DNA from: Bacteroides timonensis
GTDB taxonomy: Bacteria > Bacteroidota > Bacteroidia > Bacteroidales > Bacteroidaceae
Length of the DNA: 64,000 nt
Direction of reading: 5' to 3'
Assembly (NCBI RefSeq): GCF_000513195.1
Contig: NZ_CBVI010000077.1
Location: 1 to 64,000 of the forward strand
Position numbers and translations under genes: made by a program. Shown here piece by piece: positions 45,312 to 52,935 of this stretch. Numbering within the stretch: the first letter of the stretch is position 1; each line of letters opens with the position of its first letter. The notes under the pieces were generated by a model. It had not been told where the DNA came from. It saw nothing but the letters and a program-made list of their open reading frames with translations, and ran no database searches.

Positions 45312-45728
45312 TTAATCGGGACACTCTTCATGTATCAACCTTTCCATCGCATCAATAAATGCTTCTGCCCGTGGGCGAAGTGTGTCCACTAAAGCAAGGT
45401 CACAATAAGCAAAATCACTATAATCACTTGCTTGACGTTTTTCAAACAACAAACTGAAGGTTGCTCCATAGTCCAAACTCAAACGTCCGGTACGAACAAA
45501 ATGCATGGAAAGTTGTGTTTTCACACCATTATGTGTATTAGCCTCTATTTCATAATGCAATAACAAGGCAGAAGCTGCGTAATAACAAGCATAATAAAGG
45601 CGGTTTACAGCAGCATTATAATACCCGCCCCCGGTATTATAATCAGCCTCTTTCAGAGTTTCGTAAGCACGTTCCAAACGGTAGTTCACAATGGCAGAAC
45701 GGCTTTCTGCATCCAGTTTCTCCTTCAT
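45312..45728 (-). CDS. HEPN-domain protein, putative toxin of a HEPN/MNT pair
   Basis: This 138-residue, helix-rich protein matches HEPN proteins of the UPF0332 type ('AAVNRLYYACYYAASALLLHYEI', 'HNGVKTQLSMHFVRTGRLS'). HEPN toxins are usually RNases, with an Rx4-6H motif. I do not see a canonical copy here, so nuclease activity is open. The gene overlaps the nucleotidyltransferase gene upstream (ATGA), the usual order and coupling of this toxin-antitoxin type. Confidence 0.8.
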   Translation of the reverse strand: MKEKLDAESRSAIVNYRLERAYETLKEADYNTGGGYYNAAVNRLYYACYYAASALLLHYEIEANTHNGVKTQLSMHFVRTGRLSLDYGATFSLLFEKRQASDYSDFAYCDLALVDTLRPRAEAFIDAMERLIHEECPD

Positions 45729-46033
45729 AGCACTACCCCTTCCTTCATTACATTAATGCTAAACGGCGTGGTAAATCTTTCCCATACATGACGTAACATC
45801 ACCATAGGACTGATAATGACACCTGTCTCCACTTCTACCTCATACAAATAACGAGCTATTTCCAGTTCACGTTCAGGAGCCAGTTTTTCTTCATCAAGCA
45901 AGATAAGCAAGTCAATGTCTGAGTCGTGACGAGCATCACCACGGGCCTCGGAACCATAAAGAATGGTCTTCGCATCGGGAGCAATATGATGCATCACTTC
46001 TGCAATACGACGGACAAGATCAGGTCGTTTCAT
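45725..46033 (-). CDS. MNT-type minimal nucleotidyltransferase, putative antitoxin
   Basis: This 102-residue protein has the nucleotidyltransferase motif GSEARGDARHDSDID (Gly27-Asp41), with Asp39 and Asp41 as metal ligands. Family members neutralise HEPN toxins by adding AMP to them. A strong ribosome binding site (GGAGGA) lies 8 bp upstream and a -7 box at 46087. The stop overlaps the HEPN start. Confidence 0.88.
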   Translation of the reverse strand: MKRPDLVRRIAEVMHHIAPDAKTILYGSEARGDARHDSDIDLLILLDEEKLAPERELEIARYLYEVEVETGVIISPMVMLRHVWERFTTPFSINVMKEGVVL

Positions 46034-46086
46034 TAGCTTTCCTCCTATTCATAATTATAATCTCTTATCTCTTTCAGTTGAACAAC

Positions 46087-46095
46087 ACAAAGATA
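46087..46095 (-). promoter_or_regulatory. -7 promoter box of the MNT/HEPN pair
   Basis: On the minus strand TATCTTTGT matches TAnnTTTG exactly, 54 bp before the MNT start. No -33 box was identified. Confidence 0.5.
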
Positions 46096-46141
46096 GCAAT
46101 GTTTTCCGAAAAGCCCGTCGCTGCACGCCCCGAAATGCACC

Positions 46142-47485
46142 TCAAATCTTATATTCCTCTATCTTCCTGTACAGCGTCGTCAACCCGATTTTCAGTAGCC
46201 GAGCCGCTTCCGTCTTATTCCCCTTCGTGTACTCCAGCACACGGGCGATGTGCCGCCTCTCCATGGCCGAAAGTTCAAAACTGCCGGGAGTCTCCTCGTC
46301 CGACTGTTCGTAGTGGGCATTCTGAATGTCGAGCGGCAGGTCGGCAATAGTCAGCTGTTCCCCTTCGCAGACGATGAGGCTGCGCTCTATCACATTGCGG
46401 AGTTCACGGATATTCCCCTTCCACGGTTGCAGTTCAAGCGTAGTGAGAAATTCGGGAGTGATCTCGGTTATCGAACGGGCCAGTTGCGCGGAGAAGTTCT
46501 TCACGAAAGCCTTTGCCAACAGGCGGATGTCCCCCGCACGCTCACGCAATGGCGGTAGATGCACCTGGAATACCGAAAGGCGATAAAACAAATCTTCACG
46601 GAAACGCCCTTTGGCTATTTCTTCGGGCAGATTGCGGTTGGTTGCCGCAATGATACGCACGTTGACTCGTGTCGGCTTGGTATCGCCTATCTTGATATAT
46701 TCGCCCGTTTCGAGGATGCGCAGCAACTTCGCTTGCAGTTCAAAGGCCATCTCACCTATTTCATCCAGGAAGATCGTTCCATTGTTCGCTTCCTCAAAAA
46801 GCCCTTTCTTATCTTTCAACGCCCCCGTAAACGAACCTGCCTTGTGCCCAAACATCTCGCTCTCCAGCAATTCCTTGCTGAACGAGGAACAGTTCACCGC
46901 AACGAAATTCTGCCGGGCACGCTTGCTACTGTAATGGATGGCCTGCGCAAACACTTCCTTGCCTGTTCCCGTTTCTCCGGTCAGCAATACAGGTACATCG
47001 GTCACCGACACTTTCTGCGCCAACGACACAGCATCTTTCAAAGATTTGGACTCTCCCAGGATAGAATCGAAAGAGTACGCCTGCCCCACCTTCTTCTCAA
47101 GCTTTTCAAGACGGGCATTCATTGCGGCCTTCTCTACCGCACGGCTGACGAGGGGAATAATCTTGTTATTGTCATCTCCTTTGGTGATATAGTCGAAAGC
47201 CCCGTTCTTGATGGCTTGTACGCCATCGGGGATATTGCCGTGGGCCGTCAGGAGAATGACTTCCACATTGGGCGCGGCTTTCTTGATAGCCAGCACCAGA
47301 TCCACCCCGTTCCCGTCGGGCAGGAAAACATCACACAAAGCTACATCGGGACTTTGCAATTCCAACTGTTTCAGGGCAGCCCTGCAATCACCAGCCTGAC
47401 AGACTTCATATCCCTCCAACTCCATCATACGCGCCAAAAGGGTACGGATTTGCATCTCGTCATCAACGATTAAAATCTTACTCAT
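46142..47485 (-). CDS. NtrC-family sigma-54-dependent response regulator
   Basis: This 447-residue protein has a receiver domain (Asp52 in 'VALCDVFLPDG'), an AAA+ domain with Walker A 'GETGTGKE' and the sigma-54 contact motif GSFTGA (a GAFTGA variant), and a C-terminal Fis-type helix-turn-helix ('NKTEAARLLKIGLTTLYRKI'). It activates sigma-54 promoters on phosphorylation. The only clear sigma-54 promoter in the window is that of the kdp operon, 1 kb downstream on the same strand, and the kdp operon encodes a histidine kinase without a partner regulator. I infer that it replaces KdpE here. Its partner kinase is not encoded next to it. Confidence 0.93.
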   Translation of the reverse strand: MSKILIVDDEMQIRTLLARMMELEGYEVCQAGDCRAALKQLELQSPDVALCDVFLPDGNGVDLVLAIKKAAPNVEVILLTAHGNIPDGVQAIKNGAFDYITKGDDNNKIIPLVSRAVEKAAMNARLEKLEKKVGQAYSFDSILGESKSLKDAVSLAQKVSVTDVPVLLTGETGTGKEVFAQAIHYSSKRARQNFVAVNCSSFSKELLESEMFGHKAGSFTGALKDKKGLFEEANNGTIFLDEIGEMAFELQAKLLRILETGEYIKIGDTKPTRVNVRIIAATNRNLPEEIAKGRFREDLFYRLSVFQVHLPPLRERAGDIRLLAKAFVKNFSAQLARSITEITPEFLTTLELQPWKGNIRELRNVIERSLIVCEGEQLTIADLPLDIQNAHYEQSDEETPGSFELSAMERRHIARVLEYTKGNKTEAARLLKIGLTTLYRKIEEYKI

Positions 47486-47533
47486 ATCTTATTCGGATAA
47501 GTGTTTAAACTGATAATGCTAAAAACAGGATGT

Positions 47534-47542
47534 GCAAATATA
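47534..47542 (-). promoter_or_regulatory. -7 promoter box of the NtrC-type regulator gene
   Basis: On the minus strand TATATTTGC matches TAnnTTTG exactly, 49 bp before the start codon. No good -33 box was seen. Confidence 0.5.
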
Positions 47543-47683
47543 AAGCTTTTCCCGAATACGAGCGGCACATCTTTTGAACTTTTATAGTAGAGAGTCTGAA
47601 AGCCCCGTAACTGGTTTCATAGCTTAACTCCATTAGTACAAGGAGATAAGGGCAGAAAAGAGAGAACAGGTAGCGGGGAGTTT

Positions 47684-47721
47684 CCTTTCCATTTTGATAA
47701 AACCATTCTGAAATGGCAAGG
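47684..47721 (+). promoter_or_regulatory. Leader hairpin before the aspartokinase gene
   Basis: CCTTTCCATTT (47684-47694) pairs with AAATGGCAAGG (47711-47721) with one mismatch, 45 bp before the start codon. It may be a leader or attenuator structure. No leader peptide was recognised. Confidence 0.3.
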
Positions 47722-47765
47722 AGGCTTCACAAGAGGATTTGATTAATAACTTAAAAAAGAAGAAT

Positions 47766-49103
47766 ATGGAAATCTACAAATTCGATGGAAACGCAACCGC
47801 ATCCGTAAAAGGTATGCAACATGTGGCAAAACTGATTCAAGACAATACGTCTAAAATAGTCGTACTATCCGCTCCCAAAGATGTCACCAAACATTTGGGC
47901 GAGGTAGCCGCCAACTTCTTCAACCGGAACATAGAGGAAGCACACGACAAAATAACCCGGCTGGAATTCCAGTTCATTGACTTTGCCAATGAACTACTTA
48001 CGGACGACACTATCAAGCACGAAGCCATCCGGGGCATTCTCGACTGTTTCCAGGCAATATGGAAATACAGCATGGAGCCTTTCTACGCTACCGACGAAAA
48101 GGAAATCCTGGCACAAGGCGAGTTACTGACATCCACCTTACTGGGATTCTACTTGCAGGAACAGGGAGTGGGCAACAGCGTGATTTGTGCCTTCGACTTC
48201 ATACGCACCGGCATGAACGGGGAAGCAGATGAGGAATATATCAGCCGGAAGGTGAAAGAGATATGTAAAGCATACCCCGATACGCATCTGTTTCTCACAC
48301 AGGGAAGCATTTGCAGGAATGCCTTTGGTGAGACCGATTGTCTGAAACAAGGCGGAAGCGACTATACCGCCGCCCTGATAGGGACAGCCATACAGGCGGA
48401 GGAAATACGGATATGGACAGATGTCGATATACACAGCAACGACACACTGGTAGTGAAAGATGCCGACACGATAAAGAACCTGAGTTTCAGTGAAGCCGAA
48501 CGGCTCATCTACTTCAATCCCCAGATACTGCACCCGCTTTGTCTGGCTACGGCATGGAAAGAGAATATTCCCATCCGTTTGCTCAACCTGGTGAACCCGG
48601 CATCAGAAGGGACTTATATATCCGCCAACAGATTGAACGGGAACATGGTGAAGGCAGTCGCCACCAAAGATTCTATCACATACATCCGGTTCGAATCGAA
48701 CCACACGCTCCGGCCTTATATGTTTATCAGCAAGATTTTCGATATCTTCGCCAAATACAAGACGATGCCCTGTCTGTTGACTTCATCCAACGATAACATA
48801 TCCGTAGCCACGGATGACGGGAACTTCCTTTCGCTCATCCTGCGGGAACTGAATAAGTATGCCCGGATATGGGTGGAAGATAAGATGAGTATCATTTCTG
48901 TGGTAGGAAACATGAAGTCATCGTGCATCGAAACCGAAGCGCGGATTATGGATGCGTTGAAGAATATTCCGCTGAAGATGATTTCTTACGGAAGTGATGA
49001 GAATGATGTGTCGCTGGTGGTCAAGGCAACAGACAAGGTGGAAGCACTCCGGTTGCTCGACGAGAAGTTGCTGAAGAAGGAGTGGTTTAAGAAGGCGTCT
49101 TGA
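47766..49103 (+). CDS. Divergent aspartokinase
   Basis: This 445-residue protein has the amino-acid-kinase fold (about 1-280) and C-terminal ACT-like repeats ('ISVVGNMKSS', 'ISYGSDENDVSLVV') of aspartokinases. The 'GGSDYTAALIGTAIQAEEIRIWTDVDI' block is typical of the family. The N-terminal phosphate loop, normally KFGGTS or KFGGAS, reads KFDGNATAS, so a conserved glycine is replaced by Asp. Aspartokinase makes aspartyl phosphate at the entry of lysine, threonine and methionine synthesis. With the altered loop the protein may be a weakened enzyme, a regulator or a paralogue with another substrate. The start at 47766 (MEIYKF) aligns with family N-termini; an in-frame upstream start at 47739 would add 9 residues. 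It is alone, facing away from the NtrC-type gene, and ends at a bidirectional terminator. Confidence 0.8.
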   Translation: MEIYKFDGNATASVKGMQHVAKLIQDNTSKIVVLSAPKDVTKHLGEVAANFFNRNIEEAHDKITRLEFQFIDFANELLTDDTIKHEAIRGILDCFQAIWKYSMEPFYATDEKEILAQGELLTSTLLGFYLQEQGVGNSVICAFDFIRTGMNGEADEEYISRKVKEICKAYPDTHLFLTQGSICRNAFGETDCLKQGGSDYTAALIGTAIQAEEIRIWTDVDIHSNDTLVVKDADTIKNLSFSEAERLIYFNPQILHPLCLATAWKENIPIRLLNLVNPASEGTYISANRLNGNMVKAVATKDSITYIRFESNHTLRPYMFISKIFDIFAKYKTMPCLLTSSNDNISVATDDGNFLSLILRELNKYARIWVEDKMSIISVVGNMKSSCIETEARIMDALKNIPLKMISYGSDENDVSLVVKATDKVEALRLLDEKLLKKEWFKKAS

Positions 49104-49167
49104 ATATATTCTCTATATAACCCGTTGGCGGAATTAATTCATAATCGCTCAGAAAAGAAGGAAAGGA

Positions 49168-49264
49168 GTGATAAGGTGGTAAGGTGATAGGGTGATAAAG
49201 TAGCTGCGCTATATATCACAGAGCGTTATCCCGTTATCACTTTATCACTCTACCACCTTATCAC
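49168..49264. terminator. Bidirectional terminator of 8-bp iterations
   Basis: The 32-nt arms 49168-49199 and 49233-49264 pair with about four mismatches. Each is an iteration of GTGATARG-type 8-mers. It lies between the convergent aspartokinase and SGNH esterase genes and is of the same sequence family as the element at 36643-36691. Confidence 0.65.
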
Positions 49265-49303
49265 ATTTAGTTCATATCCCGGCTGAAAGAAATCAACCCG
49301 CAC

Positions 49304-50095
49304 CTAAAAGAAATTATTCCGTATTTCTTTCGCAATATAGCGCCCCATCAACTCCTGCCCTTCTTTATCGGGATGTAAGCCATCGCGCAGATAGCGTCCC
49401 CTGCCCGAAGGCTGTTCGAATTTCCCGGTTATACCGCTATTAGAGTAGCAATCTATCAGTTGTACGGAGAGAGCACAGCAGATTTCACGCAGAATGGCAA
49501 TCTTCTCCAGATTACGTTCATTGCGGGTTACATCACCGGTTTGAATAGGGGTACACACAAAAACACGACATTTGGGATAATGCTCCAGAATGGTCTGTAT
49601 GGCCCAGCGGGCACCGCCTGCCATAGTGGTAACGTCCACTTCGGCAAGAGTCTTACCTTTCAAGGCTTCTTCGGCAGAGCCTAAATCCTTGTCGTTCGTC
49701 CCCATAGAGAAGACAAAGACATCGGGAGCCGGATATTGCCCGCTCTCCACCTCGGCAATGAATTTCTGGATATGGACTTTGGAGACATTGTTATGGCGCA
49801 TTTGCAATTCACGCCCGTCTTCGGTAGGCTGCCAGCCATTGGATATTCCAGCAAAACCGGCACTTCCGTAATCCTGGGTATCGGTATGGCACGCCCACGT
49901 TGCAGAACCTACCGCTACATTATGATGGGTGGCAAATCCAAGTAGATCGACCACCGCCTTCGACCATTGTTCACCCGCCGTGATGCTGTTCCCATCACAA
50001 CCGAAATTCATCTTACTGAAATCAGGATAAAAGGATTGCGCCTGTAAGGCAATCCCTATGCACAACACAACACAAAATCCAATCGATCTTCTCAT
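49304..50095 (-). CDS. SGNH/GDSL hydrolase, putative acetylmannan esterase
   Basis: This 263-residue secreted protein (signal peptide ending ALQAQS) has the SGNH blocks GNSIT (nucleophile Ser37), 'GTND' and the C-terminal 'DGLHPD' with the Asp and His of the triad. It is the last gene of the mannan locus. There it probably removes acetyl groups from glucomannan or mannan, based on context; other acyl targets are possible. It is 41 bp after the epimerase gene. Confidence 0.8.
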   Translation of the reverse strand: MRRSIGFCVVLCIGIALQAQSFYPDFSKMNFGCDGNSITAGEQWSKAVVDLLGFATHHNVAVGSATWACHTDTQDYGSAGFAGISNGWQPTEDGRELQMRHNNVSKVHIQKFIAEVESGQYPAPDVFVFSMGTNDKDLGSAEEALKGKTLAEVDVTTMAGGARWAIQTILEHYPKCRVFVCTPIQTGDVTRNERNLEKIAILREICCALSVQLIDCYSNSGITGKFEQPSGRGRYLRDGLHPDKEGQELMGRYIAKEIRNNFF

Positions 50096-50136
50096 TCCAA
50101 ACTTCTAAAATACTTATGAAATAACCTCTAAACCAC

Positions 50137-51324
50137 TCATGAAAAACGTTCCATTATCTCCATGCACATACGTCCATTATGATACGGGCATTTCCAAAAT
50201 CCGGCCTTGTCATCCTCAGTATTCACCGTGCCGTCGGCACGCACACTCCAATGCCACTCGCCGTTCCGGTAATCTACCAGATGCTTCTTAATGAAGTTCC
50301 AGCAACGGAATGCTTTCCGCAATGCCACTTCATCTTCAAAATGTTGGTAAAGGTTAACATGTCCCACCACATTCTCTGCCTGTACCCACCAATGGCGGTC
50401 GGTATCGGTTTTCTGTCTATCCAGGAAAGTCTCATAAATCATGGCACCGTCAGACGTCAGTCCTTCATCAGCGGCAGCGGCAATAAATTCAACCAAAGGT
50501 TCCACTTTTTCCAGTAAAGTCTTATCATCCAGTATCAAAGCGGCTTCATGTATCAGCCAGGAAGCTTCTATATCATGTCCGTAGGAAACAATGCGATACT
50601 TACTCCGCCAATTGTCATCGAAGAACAATTCCAGATGTCCAGTCTCAGGATTAAGAATCCGGTCCGTGAATAGTTCTATCAGATTGCGGAGTTGCTTCTT
50701 GAGGCGATCGTCCTTCCATACACGGTACAGATTGGTATAAGGCTCCAGGATATGCAAATGGGTGTTCATGGTCTTACGTTCGTTCTCGTCTTTATCGCTA
50801 AGACGCATATCGGCAATCTCTCCCCATTCCCGGGTCAGAGCCTCACAATAGCCATTCTTCACAGGGTCGAAGCTATGCTTTTCGATATCCTCGAACAGGC
50901 GGACGGCATATTCCAAAGCCTCAGCATCACCCGTGGCACGATGATATTCGCTCAGCCCGTAGATGGCAAAGCCGATGGCATAGATTTGCTTCTTCGTATC
51001 CAATGGGCGGCCTTCGCAATCGAGCGACCAGTAGACACCGCCGAACTCGCGGTCATAGAAATGATCTATTACATAGCGTTTGGCACGCGTTGCCGCAGAC
51101 AAGTATTCTTCCTTCTTCAGCAAACGGTAGGCTGCCGAGAAAGTCCAGAGAATACGGGCATTCAATACAGCACCCTTTTCTGTTTCCGGCATCAGGATTC
51201 CGGTTCCCGTGATGCGGCCATAGAAGCCACCGTTCGCTTCATCCGTCATCCGGTTCATCCAGAAGGGAAGAATGTTGGCTATCAACTCTTCTTCCATCTC
51301 TTTTCGCATATTCTTGACGTCCAT
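50137..51324 (-). CDS. Mannobiose/cellobiose 2-epimerase
   Basis: This 395-residue cytoplasmic enzyme has the (alpha/alpha)6-barrel of the N-acyl-D-glucosamine/cellobiose 2-epimerase family, with 'ANGGFYGRI', 'GGVYWSLD', 'NTHLHILEPYTNLYR', 'YGHDIEASWL' and 'RHWWVQAENVVGHVNLYQ'. These hold the His, Glu and Trp residues of the active site. In Bacteroides mannan pathways it converts mannobiose to mannosyl-glucose, which is then phosphorolysed by GH130. The start at 51324 (MDVKNMRKEMEEEL) fits family length. An in-frame ATG at 51375 overlaps the MFS stop as ATGA and would add 17 residues; the choice is not certain. The order MFS, epimerase, esterase is consistent with one transcript. Confidence 0.9.
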   Translation of the reverse strand: MDVKNMRKEMEEELIANILPFWMNRMTDEANGGFYGRITGTGILMPETEKGAVLNARILWTFSAAYRLLKKEEYLSAATRAKRYVIDHFYDREFGGVYWSLDCEGRPLDTKKQIYAIGFAIYGLSEYHRATGDAEALEYAVRLFEDIEKHSFDPVKNGYCEALTREWGEIADMRLSDKDENERKTMNTHLHILEPYTNLYRVWKDDRLKKQLRNLIELFTDRILNPETGHLELFFDDNWRSKYRIVSYGHDIEASWLIHEAALILDDKTLLEKVEPLVEFIAAAADEGLTSDGAMIYETFLDRQKTDTDRHWWVQAENVVGHVNLYQHFEDEVALRKAFRCWNFIKKHLVDYRNGEWHWSVRADGTVNTEDDKAGFWKCPYHNGRMCMEIMERFS

Positions 51325-51371
51325 AAAAAATCGTATTAGTTTATATTTTGAACCCGTTTGGGAAATGAAAG

Positions 51372-52757
51372 TCAAGCCATCCCCTTCGCCCGTATGGGTT
51401 TCAGCTTCTCGTTAATCTCCTCCACGCGCTTCTTCGTCAACGGATAGAAGTACACGACCACCATAGCCAGCACTGCCACAGCAGCCGGTATCCAGCTCAT
51501 AAGCAAGTTCAGACCAGTCAGCGCCTCCTCCGTTTGCATGGCACCCTCAGCCGTATTATAACCGAAGGATGCCAGTATCCACATCACAGCCGCCCCGCCC
51601 ATAGCGCCGCCAAACTTCTGCGCCATCGACGAAGATGAGAATATAAGCCCGGTCGAAGCCGTCCCGTCTTTCAGTTCGGCATAGTCCGAAACGTCGGCAT
51701 ACATACTCCATATCAACGGTGAAACGATACCCGTACAAATAGATATAACGATTTGCATAATCAGCATCATCCAGAAGCCCGCCGGTGTGCAAGGCAGATA
51801 GAAGAACAGAATGCTCAATACCGCCAGTGCCGCCATCGTGGCGATATAGGTGGATTTCTTGCCCAGTCCGCGCGAAAGGGGAACTGCCAGCACTACCCCT
51901 ATCATATTAGAAACTTCACCCACTCCGAGGAATAACCCGGCATAGAACAAAATAGTGAAGTCACCCAAGTTCAGGAATATACTGTCACCTATATAATCTT
52001 TAAAGAAATAAGCAGCCGTAGCGCCACGCACCGTATTGAACAGGTTAGAACACAATGCCGCACCTATCAGCAACCACCAAGGCACGTTGGCAAGCAACGA
52101 CTTGAAGTCCTTCCCGATGGAAACCGTAGATACGCTCTTCACGTACTCCCTCGTCATGCTGAAACATAGCAGGAACACGACGAAGCACAACGCAGCAATC
52201 ACAATCATGGAATATTGCCAACTGACGGTCACCGAACCGGTCATCTCCCTGAACCACGTGCAAAGCGGCTCCCAGGCAAACAAGGCTATGAAACTACCAC
52301 CGTATGCAAAGAACATCCGGTAGGAAGAGAACACCGTCTTCGTATCCGAGTCATCCGTCATCACCCCCAACATAGCCCCGTATGGAACATTGATAGCTGT
52401 ATAAACCGTCATCATCAGAATGTAAGTGACGTATGCCCAAATGAGTTTCCCCGTAGGCCCGAAGTCGGGCGTGGTAAACATCAATACGCCACAGACGGCA
52501 AACGGAAGAGAAATCCACAGCAGATAAGGACGGTATTTTCCCCATCGCGTATGGGTTCGGTCGGCAATGATGCCCATCATCGGGTCGGACACCGCATCCC
52601 AAATGCGCGTTACCAACAGCAGGACGCCCGTATCAGCCAGACTCAGCCCGTATATATTAGAATAGAATATAGGCAGATAATAGGAGAATATCTTCCAGAA
52701 CATAGAGGAAGACATATCGCCAAAGCCATAACCAATTTTCTCTTTTAGTGTTGCCAT
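51372..52757 (-). CDS. GPH/MFS-family sugar:cation symporter
   Basis: This 461-residue protein has twelve membrane segments. It has GPH features such as 'KIGYGFGDMSSSMFWKIFSYYLPIFYSNIYG' at the N-terminus and the 'RTHTRWGKYRPYLLW' loop after helix 2. It is an inner-membrane symporter, here most likely importing mannobiose or short manno-oligosaccharides. The next gene (epimerase) begins at or just after its stop. The 22-bp dyad array lies 81 bp or more upstream of its start, between it and GH130. Confidence 0.9.
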   Translation of the reverse strand: MATLKEKIGYGFGDMSSSMFWKIFSYYLPIFYSNIYGLSLADTGVLLLVTRIWDAVSDPMMGIIADRTHTRWGKYRPYLLWISLPFAVCGVLMFTTPDFGPTGKLIWAYVTYILMMTVYTAINVPYGAMLGVMTDDSDTKTVFSSYRMFFAYGGSFIALFAWEPLCTWFREMTGSVTVSWQYSMIVIAALCFVVFLLCFSMTREYVKSVSTVSIGKDFKSLLANVPWWLLIGAALCSNLFNTVRGATAAYFFKDYIGDSIFLNLGDFTILFYAGLFLGVGEVSNMIGVVLAVPLSRGLGKKSTYIATMAALAVLSILFFYLPCTPAGFWMMLIMQIVISICTGIVSPLIWSMYADVSDYAELKDGTASTGLIFSSSSMAQKFGGAMGGAAVMWILASFGYNTAEGAMQTEEALTGLNLLMSWIPAAVAVLAMVVVYFYPLTKKRVEEINEKLKPIRAKGMA

Positions 52758-52837
52758 ACTATTAAATTAAAGATTTATAACCATGCGCACGCGAAACTTA
52801 AAAACCGTGTCCGAATGCCTTCTCGGCGGGGGTGGAA

Positions 52838-52918
52838 TCAGTCGTATACTGAATAGGGTTCAGTCGTATAGTGAACCCTATTCAGTATACGACTGAAATA
52901 GGTTCAATAACGGCTTGA
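52838..52918. repeat. Four 22-bp dyad repeats between GH130 and the MFS gene
   Basis: Dyads begin at 52838, 52860, 52882 and 52904, exactly 22 bp apart. The first three are 15-mers of the TCAGTCGTATACTGA type; the third is the inverted form. The fourth has only TCAA/TTGA arms. The first and third also pair with each other around the second. They lie inside the probable mannan transcript. Confidence 0.88.
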
Positions 52919-52935
52919 TGCCACCGCAAAGATAT

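Noticed and set aside
46559..47473. 304-residue plus-strand ORF opposite the NtrC-type gene
   Set aside because: It is a shadow of an unambiguous response-regulator gene with all catalytic motifs.
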